DNA of 64,000 nt from Humulus lupulus (lineage: Eukaryota > Streptophyta > Magnoliopsida > Rosales > Cannabaceae), in assembly GCF_963169125.1 (NCBI RefSeq), contig NC_084801.1:75829696-75893695 (forward strand). Reading direction: 5' to 3'. Each line of letters begins with the position of its first letter. Position 1 is the first letter of the stretch. The notes under the pieces were generated by a model. The model ran no database searches and had not been told where the DNA came from. It saw only the letters and a program-made list of their open reading frames with translations. The position numbers were made by a program, and so were the translations under genes. Of the stretch, positions 10,823-21,300 are shown in pieces.

Positions 10823-12672
10823 ATGGTGGTCACCCGTTCCATGCATGACAAATAAACAGAGCATCCTGGTGATCGGGAGGTCACCGTACGACCATCTCCA
10901 CTGGAGAAGGTACATCCGTACAACGTCGCTGTGGAAAACAGCATGACGAACAGGACAATGTTGGAAGTTCAGCCTCACGCTCACCAAATCCCCATCATGG
11001 GAGCCTGACACCCGTCGAGATGGAAAGTGCACAGCTAAGGAACCATCTTGCCTAGGCCAATAGGAAAATTGAGGACATATTTGCTCCATTACCCCCTCCT
11101 GCAACTGATGCTAATGTCGAAAGGAGGAAAGGTGTATCTCACAGGTCCCATAGGAATAATCGACCTAACATCGGCTGTTTTGTCCGAACTAGGACTCCGA
11201 GTTTCGTACCTTCGGAACAAACTCTGCTAAATTCTCAACCTGCAAATCCTCAAAGGAATAATAATCCAACTCACACTCCCAGAAACCAATACGGCCAAAC
11301 AAGGCGAGCCATAACCGTCTCAAGGAGAGGAGACGTCCCAATAAATCCAAACGTGCCTCGACTCGCAGCTCAGGCATGGAGGAATGAGGTTACAATGCCT
11401 CCAACCCAGGAAATTTGAGTGGATCAAGGGAGAGCTAATCTGGTCCGTCGAGATGGGACACAAATTGCCTCACCAATATGACATCCTCCCTCACCTATTC
11501 GTCATCCAACACCACCATGCCCACACAGGGATTATCCAGGGCAAGGAAATGAAAGGAGACATTCTATACCAAAAGAAGACACATATGCCTCGAAATCTCA
11601 CACAAATAATCCAACTCCTCAACCTCAACCACGAGCAGTAAGCTCTGTGGATTGTAGTTATTGGACGGAGAGACATCATGGGGACAGGACCCGAAACGCC
11701 CGTAATGCGAATTCCCATAAACATGAAAGCGACCTAAGAAATCAATTGTACTCAGCTCAAAGCTTGTGATCCAATCCACCGTCCGACCTGCATGATCATC
11801 TACACATGTAGAGAGGAGAGTTCGCTCATTACGACGATCTGAGCTACATTCAGAATGGGGGAGATCCGTCTATCGTGCGTGACAATGGGAACTTCTCGCC
11901 TAACTGGCTTTATGTTGGGAGGACCAATAACCCATCGAACATGCACAATACCATAGAGACGAAGGATCCAACCCTTGAATGGATGACCCTAATGGAGGAG
12001 AAAATGAAAAGGCTCTTGTCTGAAAGAAAAAAAACATAAATTATTGCCATTCTGATGAGGAGCTCCAGCCTTTTTCTCCTCATATTGCAGTAGCTCCGTA
12101 TTGCATTGGTTTCAGGATGCCAACTATGCCAACATATAACAAAACCAATGATTCATCCAACCACATTGGGACCTTCAACAATCTGATGATGGCCCACAAT
12201 ATGAGCCTCGACCTGTGGTGTGTTCTCTTCAAAGCTACATTAACCAGACCAGCCAATCTAGGGTTCAACAAGTATACGAAACACTCAATCACTTCTTGGA
12301 AAAAAATTTCCTCTGAGTTCAAGAGACAGTTATGAGCTGCTAAAGAGGTTTGAGTGTATGCTGACTCACTGGCCAACATTAAACAACAGCCCGGTGAGTC
12401 GCTGAAGGCCTACCCAATTGCTTTACTAATGTAGCGGCCCGATGTAGAGATGCTGATGAAAGAGCCAAGCTCATGGTCATGAGAACAGGAATCGATGTAG
12501 GAGGAGATTTATGTAAGGAGCTCCAAAGGAAATGAGTGAAAAGTGTTGATGAATTCTTAGCTCAAGCTCAAGAGTTGATAAACCTAAGAGAGGCGGAGTC
12601 TGCTATCCCAGGAACAAGCTTGACCCTCATTCAGCCTGCTAGAATGGTTGTGGATGCGGCAGTTGCGGCTTA
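10823..12672 (+). pseudogene. Decayed gag of Tat-like element B (5' part)
   Basis: The frame starts MVVTRSMHDK and stops at once, against MVTTRSK in the intact copy. Homology to the intact gag reappears in several frames. The clearest block, 12117-12335, reads NHIGTFNNLMMAHN then SITSWKKISSEFKRQL, the capsid-like retrotransposon gag domain. Frameshifts and stops are frequent. The gag is cut at 12677 by insertion of element A and resumes at 25465, so A is younger than the decayed copy it sits in. Confidence 0.8.
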
Positions 12673-12677
12673 GCCTC
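12673..12677. repeat. Left target site duplication (GCCTC) of element A
   Basis: GCCTC directly precedes the LTR start and is repeated exactly at 25465-25469 after the right LTR. Five base pairs is the usual TSD length for Ty3/gypsy integrases. Confidence 0.92.
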
Positions 12678-13455
12678 TGTTGACGCGGTTCTTCGGCAAC
12701 AGGTAATTAAGAGAAGAAGAGAAAGAGATTAGTACTTAAAAGTAGAACCGCCGCAGATATGAAATCTTTGTGAGAAGAACCAGGTGACCCTAAACACGTT
12801 TTTTAAGTGGTTCGAAGGTTAAAATCCTTCTACTCCACTAGTCAATATTATTGATCTTTTCTGGGTAATTGGTTTACAAAATATATAGTTCTTACAAGAC
12901 TATTTTCTCCAACCCCTATCAATTCCCAGGGTCTCCATATTTATAGGAGAAGGCACCTGGAAATTGGTAGGGAGGTCATCCCGTGACCTTACCATTTGTC
13001 ATATCAAGTCTGTGATATTCATGATTACTTCCTAAACCTGACACACAAGTGTGGTCTAATCAGTATGGAAGGAGATAATGGGCCGCACGGCCCAACCCGT
13101 CCGTGGGTGTCTGAATACGCACGTTCCTGCAGCGTGTCCGAGAAGTCAGGGGGATATCGGACACGTGATGGCAGGATTATGCACGTTTATCTTGCGTGTT
13201 GACTTCCCATAGGGTCAGAGCTTCCTGAGAAGCTCGCTACCGGAGCAATCCATAACCCGAGCTGATCCGTCAGTGGTCGTCGGATGTTGTTCCCAGCTCC
13301 TGGAACAACAAGAGGGAGCAGGAAACTCCATCCCCTCGAGCTAGAAAGGGCCCGTCCTGAAGATAAAGCCTCTGGCCTGTGGGAGCCTCGGGCTAAATCT
13401 TGTTTAGTCCGAGGATCGTCCTGCTGAACAGCCCGTGGGAAATCTAGGGCGTACA
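12678..13455 (-). repeat. 3' LTR of element A
   Basis: It runs TGTTGACGCGG to GGGCGTACA on the plus strand, 778 bp, and is the 3' LTR because the element reads leftward. It differs from the right LTR at four places by eye: the CCGCCG/CCACCG pair near 12750, G/A in GAGCAGGAAAC near 13321, T/A near 13409, and G/A near 13426. A reverse-strand TATAAATA lies at 12938-12945. Confidence 0.95.
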
Positions 13456-13475
13456 TCTGCCCCCCAAGCTCCTGC
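13456..13475 (-). promoter_or_regulatory. Polypurine tract of element A
   Basis: On the minus strand the LTR is preceded by GAGCTTGGGGGGCAGA, a purine-rich run with six G, two bases from the LTR start. This is the expected site of plus-strand DNA priming. A near copy (CTTGGGGGGCA) occurs just after the polyprotein at 18184-18194. Confidence 0.75.
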
Positions 13476-14452
13476 TCGTGGTCCATGACGTCAGACATGG
13501 GAGACCACAGTTGGAGCTTTTAGACTTCTCCCACAACCCTTCGCATTCCATGCTTTTCGCATGCGTCTGATACGTGGAACGCCGTGGGTGGCGACGGTAC
13601 ATTCTACGAGAACCGCATTAAATGGCCTAGCCTACTGTCCAGCCGTCGTTTCACATTTCGAGTGGAGGGTCTCCCAGGAGCCTTTTACACGTGATCCCCC
13701 CTTGTATAAAAAAGGGGGTGGTCACCCCACGCACGGACCACCTTACCATTCAGAACCTCTCAAATTTCCTTCTTTTCTCTCTGACCTTCCGAAGAGCAAA
13801 ACCCTCATTTCCATTGCTCTCATCTTCTCCGTTCACGAAGCTTAAGCGTGCGAGTTCCTTCAAGGCCTTGGAGACTACTGTGCCAACGAAGCTCCTACCA
13901 GCGCAGCAACCTCGCTCACCACCCAACCCTATACTGTAAGTCTTCTGTCCCTGTTTATTTTTGAAAGCATGCCACTGTAGCCTAGGTAAAAATTTTTACT
14001 GTAGCCACATGCAGAGGTTTTCTGGGTCGCGCGGATATGGAGGGTGATGGCCCTTCTTTGATTAGGGCACACTTGCCATGGGACATCGCCTTAGAACATG
14101 GGTTCCATGATTCTCTCTTAGGAACAATTTCTGGGTAGGATCCGTAGGAACTTTGGGTGCAAAAACCGGGTAGCTTAGGGAATACGCCTTAAAAGCGGTT
14201 TTGCCACGCCTTGCCTGTTGAAACTTTCCCCCCAAGGCAAAAAAAAAAAAAAATTTCTTACTCTGAGCCATCTGACACACGAATTCCGAGTAATCTGGGA
14301 TCTGTTGAGGGCATAGGCGCATGTTCCTTGGAACGCGTGGCACCACTCTCCACGGGCTGGGCTTACCCCAGCTCGTGTACTTAACACTTGCCTCACTCTC
14401 CTGCTTGGGTCGCCTTTTCTAAAGTGTTTTCTTTTGTTCGATAGGCGACCAG
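13476..14452 (+). promoter_or_regulatory. Promoter and 5' leader of the antisense gene of element A
   Basis: A TATA box, TATAAAAA, sits at 13705-13712 between short C/G tracts, well outside the LTR. That would start a plus-strand transcript near 13735-13745, about 710 bp before the ATG at 14453. The leader contains a possible intron: donor GTAAGT at 13936 and acceptor TTCGATAG ending at 14444, removing a 13-base A run at 14240. Small frames in this leader lack any family signature. The promoter and leader intron are inferred from sequence only. Confidence 0.55.
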
Positions 14453-17105
14453 ATGGCTCCAAAGAGAAATCTGCCACAGAAGAATGTGGGAAGTTCGGCC
14501 TCCCAGAAGGATAAAGGAAAGGCGGTGGCGACCAGCTCGCCAATTCCTCACTTTGGACCGGCGGTGGAGAAGCAGGCCGAGGTGGCTCCTGACGCGTTTT
14601 TCGAGGCAGAGAGAATCGTCTCGAAGATAACCAGCCAGGCAAAGATCACCAAAATCTTCCTTAACCACAACATTCCTCTGGGGAAGACCTCCTTGATCGC
14701 CCGACCTGCTGCGGATGGGGAGAGGAGCTGCACACCGCTCGACGAGTCGTTCGCGGCCTGGAGCGGGGAACACTTCAAGGCAGGGGCCTTCCTCCCCCTG
14801 GATCAGTATTTTGCTGATTTTCTGAACTATGTGGGGTTGGCCCCATTTCAGCTCCCCCCCAATTCCTACCGTCTGCTGGCGGGACTGAGGTATTTGTTCC
14901 AAAAGCATGAGTGGGAGGTCCCCACTCCTGTTGATATCTTATATTTCTTCTGCCTCAAAGCCAGCCCGGACCAGCGGGGGCGAGGCGACGGGTTCTATTA
15001 CTTAACCCGCTTCCCTAACACAGCAGCAGTGATCGAGCTGCCGAGCCATCCAAACGACTTCAAAGACCAGTTTTTTATGTCTACTGGGTTCCGAAACTGC
15101 GATCATCATTATTTCAACCGCCCTCGTAAGTAATCCTCCATTTAGCTCGCCTTTTAACGGTTATCTTATTTTAGCTCGTCCCTTATTCCAATTCTGATTT
15201 CAACCAACCTTGCAGCCATCTACTCGAGGACCGAAAAGTCTGTGACCCTCGGGGGTCAATACGACACACTGGCGAACCTGCCTCCCAGTGAGAAAGACTA
15301 CCGCGTGCTCGTGACAGACGAGGCGATGATATTCTGCAAGCTGATTTTCCCAAATCAGACTTTGAATTTGAAGAGGCCCCGGGGTCCTCCCCCAGCCCGC
15401 GACAACAGGCCGACCGTCGCGGAGGAGGTCGCAGATGACGAAGGCGAGGAAGAAGGTGAGGAAGTTCCTCTGGTGAGGAACAGGAAGAGGAGCTTGGAGG
15501 TCGCCCAGGGGATGATCGAGGAGAGGGCCTAATCCGGAGCAGCCGCGGGTCCTTCCGGTCAAGGTAACTTTTACTTATTTAAGAACGTAGATAGGGCCAC
15601 TGCAGACCCCCGGCTGGTTAGGTTCAACCCTAGGCAGCTCGTCCATCGTCACCCAAGGAATCCGAACCTGGACACGCTTCTGCTCCACTGCGTTGACCAG
15701 CTCGTGCTGGACAACCAAGAGAGTCGGCCCAAGGGTACCGTAGTAGTAGATAATACCCTAGCCTTTAGGTCGGCCATTTTTGAGGAGTACGGGACCAATT
15801 TAAGCACGTGGCCTGCGCTTCAGAGGGGCGTCTACGCTCCGGGGATTAGGCAGTACGTAGAAGAGTCCAGCCCCGATTCAGAATCGGACCTAGAACCTTC
15901 GCCAGTTCGTGAGATAATCGTCCTAGGCTCTTCCAGCTCGGGGGGTAGGGCTCCCCTAGTATTTGCTTTCTTATTGCCTTTATTTCTGTATGATTGCTGA
16001 TAACCGTGTTTTTTGCTCTTTGGCAGAGGAGATGTCTCAGCCCGGGAATAGTCTGCGGGGTGTTGTGTTTGGTGGGAATCCCCCAGCGGGGCCGAGGTTA
16101 AAGAGGCTTCGCGAGTCCAAGAGCTCAACCGGGGTCTCCACCAAATCCCCAGCTACGGAGAAGGAGAGAGACCCGTCATCCCAGGTCGCGGGGGCGAACC
16201 TCCCTGTCGCCAGGACAGGACTCATGCATCCGCCACCCCAACGATCTCCACTGACCGCCCAGGACGGGGTAATAGAGGTCGGGAATCTGGCCGCGGCAGC
16301 CCCGGACGTGCGTATCCCGGTCGACCCCCGGGCTCTGGAGAAGATGCCCGAAGCATTCCGGGGTACGGTGTACGAGTCGGCCAGCTACGCCGTCAGCCAC
16401 TATTACAATATCAGGGAGAAGGAGCTCCGGGCCATCGAAACAACGAGCCCGGTCCGAGTTATAGAGTCCGCTATGGACATGACTTTAACGGTAAAGTGCC
16501 CCCTTCTTCCAAGGCTTTGACACTCACACGCCGCCTTTCTCCTTCCAGTTTGCTAATTTATCACTCTTTTCTTGCAGGGCATGGCTGCCGCCTATAGAGG
16601 CATCGTTAGGACCAAAGCCCAGCTCGAGGGTTTGGAAGCAGATCGCCAGACTGCCCTCCAGGAGTCTCAGGAGGTGAGAGACGCCTTGGCGGCCTCAAAA
16701 GCCGAGTTAGAGAAGGTCCGCTCGGGGAACCAAGAGCTTAAACGCTCCCTGGCCGCATCCGAGCTAGAGAATCTTCGCTCCGAGAACCTAGAGCTTAGAA
16801 ACTCCCTGGCCGCATCGCGGGCAGACCTTGAGGTGGCGAAGGCCGAAGTCCAGACCTCCCAGGCCGCCCTGAAAGACGAGCGGGTCGTGTCGGAGCAGTC
16901 CTTACAGGACCTATTCTATCACTGCTGGTCCCACAATCCGGACGCGGACTTCTCCTTCATGCCGCCGGACCTCTGGGCATTCCTGTTGCCGCGGCTTCAA
17001 GCCCGCCTGAATAAGGAGGCTCCTCCATCGGAGACTGGAGAGGCCTCTACCGCGGCGGAGCAGGGTGAGACCGCGACCTCCAAAGGGCCAGCTGATGGGG
17101 CTTAG
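14453..17105 (+). CDS. Antisense four-exon gene of element A, PF04195-type protein with coiled coil, one in-frame stop
   Basis: Exons 14453-15125, 15216-15944, 16027-16490 and 16578-17105 join in frame through GT-AG introns of 90, 82 and 87 bp, giving 797 codons plus a stop. Exon 1 (MAPKRNL start) holds HFKAGAFLPLDQYFADFLNY, a match to the plant putative gypsy-type transposon domain (PF04195), at about residues 100-220. Exon 2 has an acidic linker. Exon 4 has a heptad-like coiled coil with LAASKAELEKVR repeats, then HCWSHNPDADFSFMPPDLW. A TAA at 15530-15532 (codon 330) interrupts the frame; the decayed paralogue in element B reads GAA there. It runs opposite to gag-pol, which is known for Tat additional ORFs. 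Function is unknown; the protein may be truncated to 329 residues. Confidence 0.8.
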
Positions 17106-17250
17106 GATACTTCTTGTTTTCATATTTTGAACACTTTTTTTTTTATTGTAATTCTCTTTTTTATGTGAGGCGTTTCCGCCTCGAGACAATTTGCTCAACC
17201 AGTTTTACATATATATTTTCATGCATTTGGTCATAATTTATCTCTTTATT
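17106..17250 (+). other. 3' untranslated region of the antisense gene
   Basis: After the stop come T-rich runs, TTTTTATTGTAATTCTC and repeated TATATA/TTTAT text, plausible plant polyadenylation surroundings. No clear AATAAA is present in this stretch. It leads straight into the 122-bp array. Confidence 0.4.
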
Positions 17251-18095
17251 TTTATGAACGTAGTTCGAGTTAACTTCATCCGTATCCCGGGCTCTTTAAA
17301 TAAGATCCGCGTTCAACAAATTTTTAGTTCACTCCTAAGTTTTCTGACCTGGTTAAGACCAGGAACTTATTTTGAAAAAACTTAGTTCGCGTCAACTTTT
17401 ATCCGTATCCCGGGCTCTTTAAAGAAGAACCTCGGTCAACAAATTTTAGCTAACTTCTAAGTTTTATGACCTGGTTAAGACCAGGAGCTTATTTTGAAAA
17501 AACTCAGATCGCGTCAACTTTTATCCGTATCCCGGGCTCTTTAAAGAAGAACCTCGGTCAACAAATTTTAGCTAACTTCTAAGTTTTATGACCTGGTTAA
17601 GACCAGGTGCTTATTTTGAAAAAACTCAGATCGCGTCAACTTTTATCCATATCCCGGGCTCTTTAAAGAAGAACCTCGGTCAACAAATTTTAGCTAACTT
17701 CTAAGTTTTATGACCTGGTTAAGACCAAGAGCTTATTTTGAAAAAACTCAGATCGCGTCAACTTTTATCCGTATCCCGGGCTCTTTAAAGAAGAACCTCG
17801 GTCAACAAATTTTAGCTAACTTCTAAGTTTTATGACCTGGTTAAGACCAGGAGCTTATTTTGAAAAAACTCAGATCGCGTCAACTTTTATCCGTATCCCG
17901 GGCTCTTTAAAGAAGAACCTCGGTCAACAAATTTTAGCTAACTTCTAAGTTTTATGACCTGGTTAAGACCAGGAGCTTATTTTGAAAAAACTCAGATCGC
18001 GTCAACTTTTATCCGTATCCCGGGCTCTTTAAAGAAGAACCTCGGTCAACAAATTTTAGCTAACTTCTAAGTTTTATGACCTGGTTAAGACCAGG
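17251..18095. repeat. Seven-copy 122-bp tandem array between the convergent genes of element A
   Basis: The marker TATCCCGGGCTCTTTAAA recurs at 17283, 17406, 17528, 17650, 17772, 17894 and 18016, so the period is 122 bp (first step 123). The first copy is the most diverged; the inner copies are almost identical. Each unit contains CCTGGT-TAAG-ACCAGG, a perfect 6-bp inverted repeat with a 4-base loop (altered in the copy near 17730). Tandem arrays between pol and the 3' LTR are a known habit of Tat elements such as Ogre and Retand. Confidence 0.95.
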
Positions 18096-18173
18096 ATAGG
18101 ACTTAGTTTGTGATAACTCTTATCCATAGATAAAAATTAACACCTAAGTCGTTAAGGAGACCTGGATATATCC

Positions 18174-18204
18174 GGGTACCATATGCCCCCCAAGTAACTG
18201 GGAA
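18174..18204 (-). promoter_or_regulatory. Second PPT-like block just downstream of the polyprotein
   Basis: The plus strand reads GTACCATATGCCCCCCAAG, close to the genuine LTR/PPT junction GTACATCTGCCCCCCAAG at 13451-13468. It lies about 110 bp beyond the polyprotein stop on the minus strand. It could prime plus-strand DNA or be the scar of an older LTR junction; both are inference. Confidence 0.5.
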
Positions 18205-18304
18205 AGGGTCTTTCGTTGTTACTTTAAAATTACCCTTGCAAATAATGAGAAACATTTGATTTTTATTTATACATGGAAGGTGACCTTCTAGGTCTTACAA
18301 ATGT

Positions 18305-21300
18305 TTACTGATAATATTTCTTTAGGTGGACTGCATTCCAAGTCCGCGGGACCGCCCCTCCACCAAGTCGAGCTAATTTATACGTCCCTTCTTTGATGAC
18401 TTCGATGACCTGGTATGGTCCTTCCCAGCTTGGTCCCAAAACCCCATCTTTGGGATCTTTCCCGGCCAGGAAAACTCTCCTCAAGACCAAATCGCCGACG
18501 CTAAAGGCACGTCTTTTGACCTTAGTGTTGAAGTAGCGAGTGATTTTCTGTTGATAATGGGCGAGCTGGAGTTGTGAATCCTCTCGCCTCTCATCCATCA
18601 AGTCTAAGGAGTGGCATAGGAGCTCGTGGTTCTTGTCTTGTTCGTAGGACCGGACCCTGTGCGACAGGACCTTTACCTCCACGGGGAGGACCGCTTCACT
18701 TCCAAAGGTTAGGGAGAAAGGAGTGTGACCCGTGGGAGTCCGATGTGAGGTCCTATAGGCCCACAGAACTTGGGGGAGTTGTTCTGGCCAGATCCCCTTT
18801 GCCTCACCTAGCCTCTTCTTGAGGCTTGCCTTTAGAGTTTTATTGACAGCTTCGACCTGGCCGTTCGCCTGGGGATAGGCCACGGATGAGAAACTTTTCA
18901 CAATTCCGTTCTTTTCGCAAAATTCGGTGAACAGGTCGCTGTCAAATTGAGTGCCATTGTCGGAAACGATCTTTTTGGGTAGGCCGAATCGACAAACGAT
19001 GCTTTTAACCACGAAGTCTAGCACCTTTTTCGATGTTATTGTCGCCAACGGCTCTGCTTCGGCCCACTTTGTGAAGTAGTCAATGGCTACCACGGCGTAA
19101 CGGACCCCACCCTTTCCGGTGGGCAGGGCGCCTATTAGATCTATGCCCCAAATGGCGAAGGGCCAGGGAGACGATATCATTTTTAGCTCGGCCGGGGGTG
19201 CTCGTGCAACCGCGGCGAACCGCTGACATTTGTCGCACTTTTTTACGTATGAGATCGAGTCTTTGGACAGAGTCGGCCAGTAAAAACCCTGCCGAAGGAT
19301 CTTCAAGGCCAGGCTTTGCCCCCCAGTGTGATCTCCGCAGAATCCTTCATGAACTTCCTGTAGGATGGCCTTCGCCTCACTTGGAAGGACACACCGGAGG
19401 AGAGGTAATGAATGCCCACGTCGGTACAACACCCCCTCGACTAGCGTATATCTCGGAGCTTGATAAAGGACTCGCCGTATGTCGTTGCGCCCTTCGGGTA
19501 ACTTGCCCTCGACGAGGTACTCAACAATGGGAGTCATCCAGGTCGGCCTGATGTCAATCACCTCAATATCCGCTCGATCTCCGTCTATGCTTGGTTTGTC
19601 CAAGAACTCAATTGGCACCAACCCCAGGGTTTCTGCCTCCCCCGAGGTGGCGAGCTTGGCGAGAGCATCTGCATTGGCGTTCTGCTCCCGAGGTATCTGC
19701 TCGATCGACCCTTGCCCAAACGTAGACAATTCAGATTTTACCTTAGCCAAATAAGAGGCCATCTTGGGACCCCGCGCCTGATACTCGCCTAAGACCTGAT
19801 TCACCACGAGCTGGGAGTCGCTGAAGCATTGGACAGAGCTTGCCTTTAGCTCGCTAGCTATCCTAAGTCCGGCTAACAAGGCCTCGTACTCTGCCTCGTT
19901 GTTGGACGCCTTGAACCCGAACCTCAGCGCCGAATGGAATCTATGTCCTTCTGGGGATATCAGAATGATTCCGGCCCCGGAGCCGTTCTCGTTAGATGAG
20001 CCATCAACGAAGATCCTCCACGATGAGCCTGCGGATGTGAGCTGCTGTGAATCTTCCGATGGGATCTCACGGAATCCCGCGCATTCTGCCACGAAGTCGG
20101 CCAAGGCTTGACTTTTTATGGTAGTTCGGGGAGTATAGAAAATCTCGAACTGACTGAGTTCGACCGCCCACTTTAGCAAGCGTCCCGAGGCTTCAGGCTT
20201 TTGCAAAACCTGCCTTAGAGGCTGATCGGTCATGACGTGTACAGAGTGGGACTGGAAGTATGGCCTGAGTTTTCGCGAGGCCGTGATTAGGCAGAACGCC
20301 AGCTTTTCCATCAACGGGTACCTTGACTCAGCTCCGAGGAGTCTCTTGCTGATGTAATAAACCGGTTTCTGAGTCTGGTCCTCTTCTCGCACCAGAACGG
20401 CACTAGCTGCGTCCTCAGTCACGGCCATGTAGAGGAAAAGAGGTTCTCCTACCCTGGGCTTTGATAGCACAGGTGGCTCAGCTAGGTGCGTTTTTAGGTC
20501 GAGGAATGCGCCCTCGCACTCTACTGTCCATTCGAACTTCTTGTTTCCGCGGAGCAGGTTGTAGAAAGGCAGGCACTTGTCGGTCGATTTCGAAATGAAC
20601 CGGTTCAGTGCCGCCACCCTTCCTGTGAGGCCTTGGACATCTTTCCGCGACCTGGGGGATGGAAGCTCGAGCAGTGACCTGATCTTGTCGGGATTTGCCT
20701 CGATTCCTCGGGTATTGACTATGAAACCCAAGAACTTCCCCGATGCGACACCGAAAGTGCATTTCTGAGGATTGAGCCTCATGCCATATTCTCGCAGTAT
20801 GTTAAAACATTCTTCCAGGTCGGCAACGTGGTTGGTGGCAGTCTTTGACTTGACAAGCATATCATCGACGTACACTTCCATGTTCTTCCCGATCTGATCC
20901 GCGAACATTCTATTTACCAGCCTTTGGTAGGTTGCCCCGGCATTCTTAAGACCGAACGGCATGACCTTATAACAATAGACATTAGTCGGGGTCATAAAGC
21001 TGGTATGATCCTGGTCTGCTGGATTCATCGCGATCTGATTGTAGCCCGAGTACGCGTCCATGAAGGACATGAGCTCGTGCCCCGCCGTGGCATCCACCAG
21101 TTGATCGATCCTCGGCAACGGAAAGCAATCCTTGGGGCAGGCTTTATTTAGGTCGGAAAAATCAATACAGGTCCGCCACTTGCCATTGGGCTTTGGAACT
21201 AACACGGGATTGGCAACCCAAATGGGAAATCTGGCTTCGCGGATAAAGCCACATTTTTTGAGCCGGGCCACTTCTTCTTCAAGGGCCTCGGCTCGGGTTG

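Noticed and set aside
12996..13202. 68-codon frame repeated identically at 25005-25211
   Set aside because: Both copies are in the two LTRs of element A and their identity reflects LTR identity; there is no protein signature.
13561..13939. Small plus-strand frames upstream of the antisense gene
   Set aside because: They overlap the TATA box and leader and lack any match in the paralogue; treated as 5' leader rather than genes.
17251..18095. The 122-bp array as a centromeric satellite block or a CRISPR-like array
   Set aside because: It lies inside one retrotransposon between two genes, units are head to tail without spacers, and there is no evidence of genome-wide arrays in this window.
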